DNA of 6,600 nt from an uncultured Eubacteriales bacterium (GTDB lineage Bacteria > Bacillota > Clostridia > Peptostreptococcales > Anaerovoracaceae): positions 432 to 7,031 of the forward strand of contig CADBFL010000105.1 in assembly GCA_902793875.1 (NCBI GenBank). The letters run 5' to 3'. Positions 1 to 5,324 of this stretch are shown here, in pieces. The translations under genes and the position numbers were made by a program. Numbering within the stretch: the stretch's first letter is position 1; each line of letters opens with the position of its first letter. The notes beneath the pieces are model-generated. The model made no database searches, had not been told where the DNA came from, and was given only the letters and a program-made list of their open reading frames with translations.

Positions 1-190
1 CTTCAGAACGACAGACGTAACAGGTGATCTTCACCTTCCGGAAGGCACAGAGATGTGCATGCCTGGAGACAACGTAGTGATGGAGATCGAGCTGATCACG
101 CCGATCGCTATCGAAGAAGGACTGAGATTCGCTATCCGTGAGGGCGGCAGGACAGTAGGTTCCGGCGTTGTAACAGAGATCATCGAGTAG
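1..190 (+). CDS. tuf: Elongation factor Tu, C-terminal end (partial)
   Basis: This is the last 62 codons of EF-Tu, the GTPase that delivers aminoacyl-tRNA to the ribosome in the cytoplasm. The reading frame begins at base 2 and ends at TAG 188-190; the rest of the gene lies upstream of the window. The visible part is the end of the third domain (a beta-barrel that contacts tRNA). It contains the conserved stretches FRTTDVTGDL, MPGDN, PIAIEEGLRFAIREGG and RTVGSGVV and ends EIIE, an ending usual in clostridial EF-Tu. The family match is unambiguous. In Bacillota tuf is typically the last gene of the rpsL-rpsG-fusA-tuf operon, which agrees with the intrinsic terminator found at 353-378. Nothing in the visible segment looks abnormal. 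Confidence 0.97.
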   Translation, partial: FRTTDVTGDLHLPEGTEMCMPGDNVVMEIELITPIAIEEGLRFAIREGGRTVGSGVVTEIIE

Positions 191-219
191 CGGCTTGACG
201 ATTCGCGCATGACTTTGTC

Positions 220-280
220 AGAGGTCACTCTCGTGTACTCACGTACTATCAGCTACGCTGCGTGCACTCGAGTGACCTCT
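220..280. repeat. 11-bp inverted repeat in the tuf 3' untranslated region
   Basis: AGAGGTCACTC (220-230) is perfectly complementary to GAGTGACCTCT (270-280), with 39 bases between the arms. The right arm overlaps a 10-bp palindrome CACTCGAGTG (265-274), so two alternative folds compete. There is no T-run after it, so it is not a terminator by itself. It could be a 3' UTR stem that stabilises or processes tuf mRNA, or a remnant of a small mobile repeat. The repeat is seen directly; the function is not known. Confidence 0.55.
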
Positions 281-352
281 TTCGCGTCCTGCACGAATTC
301 TCTTCGCCGCCGGACCCCGTGCACTGGCACACTCTGCTGCCCGGCCACCTTC

Positions 353-378
353 GGCATCGCTTCGGCGGTGCCTTTTTT
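353..378 (+). terminator. Rho-independent terminator downstream of tuf
   Basis: GGCATCGC (353-360) pairs with GCGGTGCC (365-372), giving eight pairs including one U-G, closed by the very stable UUCG tetraloop (361-364) and followed directly by six T's (373-378). This is a textbook intrinsic terminator. It lies 163 bases past the tuf stop codon, so tuf mRNA would carry a long 3' tail. It separates tuf from the ATPase gene, whose promoter starts immediately after the T-run. Confidence 0.9.
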
Positions 379-379
379 G

Positions 380-388
380 TGCTATACT
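380..388 (+). promoter_or_regulatory. Extended -10 promoter for the STAND ATPase gene
   Basis: TGCTATACT is a TGn element followed by TATACT (383-388), five of six bases matching the TATAAT consensus. Transcription would start near 395, giving a leader of about 30 bases before ATG 425. The -35 position (about 360-366, CTTCGGC) matches consensus poorly and falls inside the tuf terminator hairpin, so the promoter would rely on the extended -10. The same TGn-TATACT element occurs upstream of trxA. Predicted from sequence only. Confidence 0.6.
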
Positions 389-409
389 TCTGGAAAGGAT
401 GCGTTGTAA

Positions 410-416
410 GGAAAGG
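410..416 (+). promoter_or_regulatory. Ribosome binding site pointing to ATG 425
   Basis: GGAAAGG (410-416) lies eight bases before ATG 425, ideal Shine-Dalgarno spacing. The in-frame starts of the long ATPase frame, GTG 480 and ATG 483, have no comparable site: the GAGG at 477-480 overlaps or abuts them too closely. This is the main reason for thinking that translation originally began at 425, in a different frame from the rest of the gene. Confidence 0.7.
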
Positions 417-424
417 CGGTTCAG

Positions 425-478
425 ATGCAGCGTGAGAATATAAGCTTTTTTTTACGAGCGGGACGTTCTGCATCTTGA
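425..478 (+). other. Out-of-frame 5' start of the STAND ATPase gene (17-codon frame)
   Basis: ATG 425 opens a frame reading MQRENISFF and then, after the T-run, eight unrelated residues to TGA 476-478. The beginning resembles the usual start of DUF4062 proteins (a strand ending in FF or FI just before the ISSTFxDM motif). In the frame of the long gene, bases 453-482 read YERDVLHLEV, the family's next conserved block (ERD-L). The two halves are separated by a run of eight T's (446-453). Removing one T would join them into one frame of 1086 residues, but ISSTFxDM would still be absent. Either a deletion of about 26 bases has broken the gene, or the frame is restored by slippage on the T-run, or the 17-codon frame is a leader whose TGA, one base before GTG 480 and four before ATG 483, allows reinitiation. 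Confidence 0.6.
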
Positions 479-479
479 G

Positions 480-3400
480 GTGATGCCCCGCATCATGCCG
501 TTTGCGGCGCGGGAACTCTGCTCCGTGCAGCTCCTGGATCTCCGCTGGGGCGTCGACACTTCTGATCTCAGCGAAAAGGAGAGCTCTGAGAAAGTCCTCA
601 AGGTCTGCCTGAGCGGGATAGAAAAGTGCCGTCCTTTCATGATCATAATCATGGGAGACAGATACGGATGGATCCCGGACAGCTCGAATATTTCGGATAC
701 CATGAACGAGCACCGAATATCTGCGGACCTTTTCGACAAGAGCGTCACCGAACTGGAGATACAGTACGGTCTGATGATGAATTCGGACGCCGACTGCTTC
801 ATCTATATGCGGGAGATCGACTACGATGTTCTCGATCCCGAGCTTGCGGCAGTATACCGCGATGCCGACCCGCGCTGCAGGGAAAAGCTTAAGCAGCTCA
901 AAGAAAAGCTGTGCGATGCGTATCCTGACAGGGTGCGTACATACAGCCCGGCGATCGATCCGGAGACGGGGCGGATAATAAATGTTGACAGCTTCACGGA
1001 GCTTGTGACAGAGGATATAAAGAGTGTGCTTCTGGGCAATGATGGAGCAAGTACCCTTACGTGGCAGGAGAGAGAAAAGCAGCTTATAAGCCGACAAATA
1101 AGTTCGTGCGGCGACGGCCTGGTATACAGGGAGTTTCAGGTCCGGAGACTGATCCGTGCACTGGGTGAAAATCCTCTTGTGGTGCTGAAAGGTGAGCCGG
1201 GCAGCGGAAAGACATCGCTCCTTTGCCAGATGGTCCCTGAGCTGAAAAGGCAGAACTATCATGTGATCCCGTTCCTCTGCGGCAGCACCGCAGCTTCTTC
1301 AACTGTGACAGGCATGCTGCAGTACTTTGTTTATGTGCTTGAAGAAGAACTCGGCATAGAACATGATGATTCTCCGGGGGACAGCAGAAATCAGACAGAG
1401 ACTGAGCGCTGGCAGACGAGACTCACAGAGCTCTGCCGCAGACGTGGCGGGAATATCCTCTTTCTTATCGATGCGCTGGATCAGCTTCCTCAGAACGAAG
1501 AGGCATCAAGGATGCTCTGGGCGCCGGAAGGCCTGGGGACGAGTTGGCGTTGCCTTGCCTCGGCGCAGCCGGATACGGATATTCTGAGGGAACATGCGGA
1601 GGTGCAGCTTGCCGCGCTGACTCAGGAGGAAAGGGCGCTCATAATAGACAGTCAGTTCGGACGTTACGGGAAGTCGCTCGACCGATCTGTAGTAGGATGC
1701 ATACTAGATATGCCGGGGAGCCGGAACCCGCTTTATCTGCGCCTGGTGCTTGCTCGTCTTCTCATGCTGTACCGCACAGACTTTGAACAGATAAACCGTG
1801 ATGCCGGAGATTTCGGCGGATCGATGGGCTCTATCAATCATTATCTGAAGCAGATCATTACTTCTCTGCCGGAAAAAACAGAAGAACTCGGAACGGAGAT
1901 ACTGCGCCATGCCGCCGGCCTTGCGGCTGAAACGGTAAAGGGAAGCAGGACATCTCTCATACGATCCCTGGAGCTGCTGGCGGTGTCGCGCTACGGGATC
2001 AGACTTTACGATCTTGAGCGGGCGACGGCCGATACAGGCATAGAATGGAATACACTCCAGTTTGAATGGATGCGCTATTTCCTTGATTTCTGCTTTTTTG
2101 AGCAGGCTGACGGACGCATCAATTTCTCTCACAAGAGCTTCCGAAGCGGTCTCGTCAAAGCGGGCGGGATCGATGTGAAAGCCTGTCACGGTCTGCTCGC
2201 GAGGGTGCTCTCGGAAAGCAGCAGCGATGCTGCGGCGGGGGATTCGATCTGGCATATGTTCAGCTTCGGAACTGCTGCGGCCCCTCTTCTTGAAAAGATA
2301 CTGATACGCACTGTCGATAATGCCCTGGACAGCATTTGGATGCGGTTCCGTGAGACTATGTACGAGTTTGCCGAAAAAGACGGCGGAGAGACATTCAGCA
2401 GCATTTTCAGATCCATGACGCCTCTTGGGAAATGGTATGCTGCGGTCATGTTTTCGGCCTTCGTCGATGAAGTGCCGGAATCCGCTGCAAAGCTTGGCAT
2501 GCTCAGGGATGCTGCACTGCTTATTTATGATTATATGCAGTCTCCTCCATCCCTGGACGAGCTTACTGACGCGCTTGCTGAATATGGGCCGGATGAGGGC
2601 GGACACCTGATGAATTGGAAAGACGCCCGGGGTTATGAACTTGAGAATCAGATGATCAGGGCGCAGCTGCTCATTATCGCCGCCGGAGCGACAGATGAGC
2701 TTTCCGGAACCCAGGCAGCGGAGCAGTATTACCGAAAGGCGATGGAAGAAGCGGACCTCGTATATGAAATGAGACTGCGGGAGAATATAGTTGCTGTAAC
2801 AGCGCCGGTATATGTAGCCTATATAAACATGGCTGATTACTGCTACAGGACCGGCAGATCAAAAGAGGGTGTGGAAGTCTGTGTAAAGGGGATAAAGACT
2901 CTCAGATCCATGAACAGTCAGTCTTTGTATACAATGGAAAACTTTTCCGCTCCTGATTCCGTGCTTATGACTCTTATGGGCAGGATGATGGACGGGGCAG
3001 GCGATCCGGAGGAGAGCCGGAAGATCGGAGCTCTTCTTGAAAGAGCATATTATGATGCAAAACGTAATTATGAGGTCTACAGCTCTCTGGAGTCTCTGAA
3101 CGCGCTATTCCACGCGGAAGTGTCTTTCGCGGAGTTCCTTGATTATTCGGGGATGAATAAAAAAGCACTGGAGTACTACACCAGTGCTCTTGAACACATC
3201 AGTACCATATGCTCGCATGATTACTCTGCAGCGTCGCTTCAGAACAAGTGCAAAACAGAGCTTATTATAAGCCGGATGCTTCTTAAGGAAGGAAACATTC
3301 ATGCGGCGGAGTACGCCGAAACTGCAGAAAGGACAGCTTCGGAGATGATCAATATCGCGCCTGAAGATCCCCGTCCGAGGATACTTCTTGCTGCTGCACG

Positions 3401-3686
3401 TGCAGACCGCGTCGGGGTACTGCTGATGAATACCCTGAACATGCAGGCGGCAGACCTCCTGTACAAGACGCTGGATGAACTCGAACCGTGGCTGGAGCTT
3501 ACGTGCGATCCGACTTACGTTTTGCAGAAGGCAGAGATAATGAGGCTGAGCGGAAAAATACTGCTTGTCCTCGACGAGCCGGATACTGCTGCGCTGTGCT
3601 TCGAATACGGTATACGCTTTGCCGAAGAGGCGGGCGATCGTGAAGCGGCGGCAGATATGAGAACGGCTCTTTCGAAGCTCAGATGA
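480..3686 (+). CDS. STAND-type NTPase: DUF4062-like N-terminus, P-loop ATPase, TPR-like C-terminus; 5' end disrupted
   Basis: The open frame gives 1068 residues from GTG 480 (1067 from ATG 483) to TGA 3684-3686. Residues 1-130 match the DUF4062 domain found at the start of nephrocystin-3/TEP1-like NTPases: LLDLRWGVDTSD (18-29), CLSGIEKCRPF (43-53) and GDRYGWIP (59-66). The ATPase domain follows: Walker A GEPGSGKT (238-245, with Lys244 and Thr245), Walker B LFLIDALD (327-334, with Asp331), a possible sensor region around WRCLASAQP (357-364), and the NPLYL motif (416-420) typical of NACHT/STAND winged-helix boundaries. Residues from about 690 are strongly helical, with TPR-like pairs near 747-810, 884-915 and 1018-1068. 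There is no signal peptide or membrane segment, so it is probably cytoplasmic. STAND proteins usually stay inactive until the repeat domain senses a trigger, then oligomerise on ATP. No separate effector domain is recognisable. The start is doubtful: the best ribosome binding site serves ATG 425 in another frame, and the ISSTFxDM segment is missing, so this may be a pseudogene. The class is secure; the biological role is not. Confidence 0.85.
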   Translation: MMPRIMPFAARELCSVQLLDLRWGVDTSDLSEKESSEKVLKVCLSGIEKCRPFMIIIMGDRYGWIPDSSNISDTMNEHRISADLFDKSVTELEIQYGLMMNSDADCFIYMREIDYDVLDPELAAVYRDADPRCREKLKQLKEKLCDAYPDRVRTYSPAIDPETGRIINVDSFTELVTEDIKSVLLGNDGASTLTWQEREKQLISRQISSCGDGLVYREFQVRRLIRALGENPLVVLKGEPGSGKTSLLCQMVPELKRQNYHVIPFLCGSTAASSTVTGMLQYFVYVLEEELGIEHDDSPGDSRNQTETERWQTRLTELCRRRGGNILFLIDALDQLPQNEEASRMLWAPEGLGTSWRCLASAQPDTDILREHAEVQLAALTQEERALIIDSQFGRYGKSLDRSVVGCILDMPGSRNPLYLRLVLARLLMLYRTDFEQINRDAGDFGGSMGSINHYLKQIITSLPEKTEELGTEILRHAAGLAAETVKGSRTSLIRSLELLAVSRYGIRLYDLERATADTGIEWNTLQFEWMRYFLDFCFFEQADGRINFSHKSFRSGLVKAGGIDVKACHGLLARVLSESSSDAAAGDSIWHMFSFGTAAAPLLEKILIRTVDNALDSIWMRFRETMYEFAEKDGGETFSSIFRSMTPLGKWYAAVMFSAFVDEVPESAAKLGMLRDAALLIYDYMQSPPSLDELTDALAEYGPDEGGHLMNWKDARGYELENQMIRAQLLIIAAGATDELSGTQAAEQYYRKAMEEADLVYEMRLRENIVAVTAPVYVAYINMADYCYRTGRSKEGVEVCVKGIKTLRSMNSQSLYTMENFSAPDSVLMTLMGRMMDGAGDPEESRKIGALLERAYYDAKRNYEVYSSLESLNALFHAEVSFAEFLDYSGMNKKALEYYTSALEHISTICSHDYSAASLQNKCKTELIISRMLLKEGNIHAAEYAETAERTASEMINIAPEDPRPRILLAAARADRVGVLLMNTLNMQAADLLYKTLDELEPWLELTCDPTYVLQKAEIMRLSGKILLVLDEPDTAALCFEYGIRFAEEAGDREAAADMRTALSKLR

Positions 3687-3691
3687 GCCTC

Positions 3692-4255
3692 TTATTCCAG
3701 GCTTGCCATATACTTCTCCACATCGGTGATCCCGTATTTCAGTGTCAGCTCGCAGTGCAGAAGAACTATGTTCGAATCAGGGATCAGTATGGCTTCCGGC
3801 TGTATCTTCTTACCTCCGAATTCACACCCGATGTAGACCTGGTACTCGCTCAATACGCCGTATTCCTTCATTATGTCGTCGATCCTCGATGCAGCTTTGC
3901 CTGCGACGCTCATCATCAGGGCAAGCTCGTTTTTCAGATCGTTCTTGTCGAGGACCTTGATGCCGGTGCTCTCGGGAGAGATATACATTATTCCGATATT
4001 GTTTTCTTCATCTTCGGCATCATACTCGAAATATTCCGGCAGCATCTCAGCAAGCTCTTCCAGATTCTCCAGCGGATCGGCTTCGCTGAACCAGCTGAGC
4101 GGCCATGCTTTTTCAGGATCGCGGTCCTGATAATAAGCTGCGATGACACATTCGTATGCAGTCATCTGGACTGCAGGGAAATCATTCTCCGACAGACCTT
4201 TCTTTGCGCCGGTATCATCTCCTTTACTTTTTCCGAACAAATCTTTGAGTCCCAT
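3692..4255 (-). CDS. Small acidic cytoplasmic protein of unknown function (187 aa)
   Basis: I do not recognise this family. The start chosen is ATG at 4255-4253 (MGLKDLFGKSK), because AAGGAAG (4268-4262 on the minus strand) sits six to eight bases before it; an upstream ATG at 4303 would add 16 residues but has no such site. The protein is acidic, with a run of D/E around residues 78-85 (DAEDEENN), and has no signal peptide or membrane segment. The N-terminus MGLKDLFGK is a short charged-hydrophobic helix seen in many small Bacillota proteins. Residues 24-31 (NDFPAVQM) and 151-170 (IQ...L...SN...LLHCEL) resemble segments of the upstream neighbour (GDFQAVRM and IQ...L...SEN..LVFCAL), so the two are probably diverged paralogues. 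The stop codon is five bases from that of the ATPase gene, tail to tail. The gene probably belongs to a two-gene unit starting near 4817. Confidence 0.8.
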   Translation of the reverse strand: MGLKDLFGKSKGDDTGAKKGLSENDFPAVQMTAYECVIAAYYQDRDPEKAWPLSWFSEADPLENLEELAEMLPEYFEYDAEDEENNIGIMYISPESTGIKVLDKNDLKNELALMMSVAGKAASRIDDIMKEYGVLSEYQVYIGCEFGGKKIQPEAILIPDSNIVLLHCELTLKYGITDVEKYMASLE

Positions 4256-4263
4256 ATCAGTCT

Positions 4264-4267
4264 TCCT
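4264..4267 (-). promoter_or_regulatory. Ribosome binding site deciding the start of the 187-aa protein
   Basis: On the minus strand the sequence reads GAAAGGAAGACTGATATG; the AGGA core (4267-4264) is eight bases before ATG 4255. This supports MGLKDLFGK as the N-terminus over the ATG at 4303, which overlaps the end of the preceding gene. Confidence 0.65.
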
Positions 4268-4304
4268 TTCTTTTAGAAATATTACCTGAACGCGCCTGCA
4301 CATG

Positions 4305-4778
4305 CTACATCAGAGCACAGAATACCAGACAGTTCTCCGACTCTACATGCATCAGGCAGCCTGCCTGTATCGCCGCTCCTGACTCATTCTCCTGCAGATA
4401 AATGACGACCGCGTCTCTTATCTCAATCTCGCCGGCATCCGGCTTAAAAGTATCTGGGTGCCAGTTCGCGCTTGGGATTATCTCCATCGAGTCATCATCA
4501 GGCACAGCAGATATGCCGGGCGGCAGCACGGAGACTATTTTGTCGTAGAGATCGGAGGCTATGCCGGGATTGAACTGAAGCTTTCTTTCATACACCTTGT
4601 ATCTGCGAGGGATCTCTTCGTCTTCACTGAAAGGGGCCGTAAAGACCATCATTCGTACTGCCTGAAAATCACCGCGCGGCACCAGTGGAGTCTCCTCTGA
4701 AGGTACCCTTTCCACTGCCGGCCCTAAGTCGATGCCGGCCCATGATCTGTGTCTGCGTGTGTCTGAAAATCTGCCCAT
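4305..4778 (-). CDS. Small protein of unknown function (157 aa), probable paralogue of its neighbour
   Basis: I do not recognise this family. The frame runs from ATG 4778-4776 (MGRFSDTRRH) to TAG at 4307-4305. No clear ribosome binding site precedes the ATG, so it may be read from a weak site or start elsewhere; the shared MG start and the distance to the common motif favour this start. The N-terminal 35 residues are basic and probably disordered; a mixed alpha/beta part follows. GDFQAVRM (36-43) matches NDFPAVQM of the downstream protein, and the C-terminal IQAGCLMHVESENCLVF is alignable with the C-terminal part of that protein, sharing IQ, L, S, N and C-x-L positions. It lacks the last 17 or so residues of the downstream protein. 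It has no signal peptide or membrane segment. The gap to the next gene is 49 bases, so co-transcription is likely. Confidence 0.72.
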   Translation of the reverse strand: MGRFSDTRRHRSWAGIDLGPAVERVPSEETPLVPRGDFQAVRMMVFTAPFSEDEEIPRRYKVYERKLQFNPGIASDLYDKIVSVLPPGISAVPDDDSMEIIPSANWHPDTFKPDAGEIEIRDAVVIYLQENESGAAIQAGCLMHVESENCLVFCALM

Positions 4779-4823
4779 GTTTTATTGCAGGCTGAGGCTT
4801 GCTCTTTCTGTATTCCTGCAATA

Positions 4824-4832
4824 ATAATAGCA
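4824..4832 (-). promoter_or_regulatory. Candidate extended -10 promoter for the minus-strand pair
   Basis: On the minus strand 4832-4824 reads TGCTATTAT, a TGn element followed by TATTAT (four of six bases matching TATAAT). Transcription would start near 4817, about 40 bases before ATG 4778. The -35 position (TCGTCT at 4852-4847) is poor. It lies in the AT-richest part of the intergenic region. Predicted only. Confidence 0.4.
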
Positions 4833-4881
4833 TAATCAGTAATTAAAGACGATACGGACTTACGCTTCAGTACCGTTGTGT

Positions 4882-4897
4882 ACCCTGACCAAAGGGT
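4882..4897. repeat. Short inverted repeat between the divergent transcription units
   Basis: ACCCT (4882-4886) and AGGGT (4893-4897) form a five-base stem with a six-base loop. It sits upstream of the trxA promoter at 4923-4953 and upstream of the minus-strand promoter, so it could be an operator, but it is short enough to occur by chance. No T-run follows, so it is not a terminator. The remainder of the 4779-5002 intergenic region shows no gene. Confidence 0.2.
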
Positions 4898-4922
4898 CTG
4901 TCCGCGGCCATTTCATACGGTC

Positions 4923-4953
4923 TTCACACAGGGTGACTTTTGTGTGTTATACT
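4923..4953 (+). promoter_or_regulatory. Promoter of the trxA-peptidase unit
   Basis: TGTTATACT (4945-4953) is an extended -10 with TATACT at 4948-4953. A -35-like TTCACA (4923-4928, five of six bases matching TTGACA) lies 19 bases upstream, slightly long, which the TGn element would offset. Transcription would start near 4960, giving a leader of about 43 bases to ATG 5003. Confidence 0.6.
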
Positions 4954-5002
4954 GTCAGCGTTGACAATACCGGAAACAGCATCACTTACGGAGGAAATAC
5001 AA

Positions 5003-5305
5003 ATGGTAAAAGAACTCAACAAAGACAATTATGAACAGGAAGTCATGAAGGCAAAGGGCACTGTCCTTGTCGATTTCTATGCAGACTGGTGCGGACCGTG
5101 CAAGATGCAGGGACCTATCGTCGAGCAGCTCGCAGAGGAGAGAAAGGATGTGAAGTTCTGCAAGCTCAACGTTGATGAGGCTCCTGCTATCGCAATGGAA
5201 CTCGGCATCAGCAGCATCCCGACGATCATGGTCGTGAAGAACGGAGAAATCACGTTCAAGGAAGCCGGCCTCATGCAGAAGGTCCAGCTCGAAGCACTTC
5301 TCTAA
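5003..5305 (+). CDS. trxA: Thioredoxin
   Basis: A 100-residue thioredoxin, the cytoplasmic dithiol protein that reduces disulfides in target proteins and is itself reduced by thioredoxin reductase. The catalytic motif WCGPCK is at residues 29-34 (Cys30 and Cys33), preceded by the usual VLVDFYAD strand; the conserved cis-proline is in SIPTIMVVKNG (Pro73). Length is close to the usual 103-108; the C-terminal helix ends a little early at LEALL but is otherwise normal. There is one extra cysteine (Cys53) outside the active site. The start is ATG 5003, with GGAGG (4990-4994) eight bases upstream; an upstream in-frame ATG at 4940 would add 21 residues but lies within the promoter and has no family support. 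The next gene begins 19 bases after the stop with no terminator between, so the two are probably co-transcribed. Confidence 0.96.
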   Translation: MVKELNKDNYEQEVMKAKGTVLVDFYADWCGPCKMQGPIVEQLAEERKDVKFCKLNVDEAPAIAMELGISSIPTIMVVKNGEITFKEAGLMQKVQLEALL

Positions 5306-5324
5306 AGCATGGAAAGATGAGATC

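Noticed and set aside
261..325. Direct repeat CGTGCACT (261-268 and 318-325) as part of a repeat array
   Set aside because: There are only two exact 8-base copies with irregular spacing and no further units; compatible with chance, and no CRISPR-like structure is present.
249..1262. 337-codon open frame on the minus strand
   Set aside because: It is antisense to the 5' half of the ATPase gene, extends into the tuf terminator, is rich in Arg/His/Cys typical of shadow frames, and shows no recognisable domain.
1704..2606. 300-codon open frame on the minus strand
   Set aside because: It lies wholly opposite the ATPase coding frame, with no ribosome binding site or family motifs; it is a shadow of codon bias in the real gene.
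3677..3688. GCTC-AGAT-GAGC hairpin at the ATPase stop as a terminator
   Set aside because: The stem is only four base pairs and no T-run follows on either strand.
3683..4276. 197-codon plus-strand frame
   Set aside because: It mirrors the minus-strand 187-aa gene. The minus-strand frame has a good ribosome binding site, acidic soluble composition and a paralogue next door; the plus frame has none of these.
4961..4989. Perfect TTGACA -35 hexamer at 4961-4966
   Set aside because: The matching -10 position (about 4984-4989, ACTTAC) is poor and abuts the trxA ribosome binding site; the extended -10 at 4945-4953 is the better promoter.
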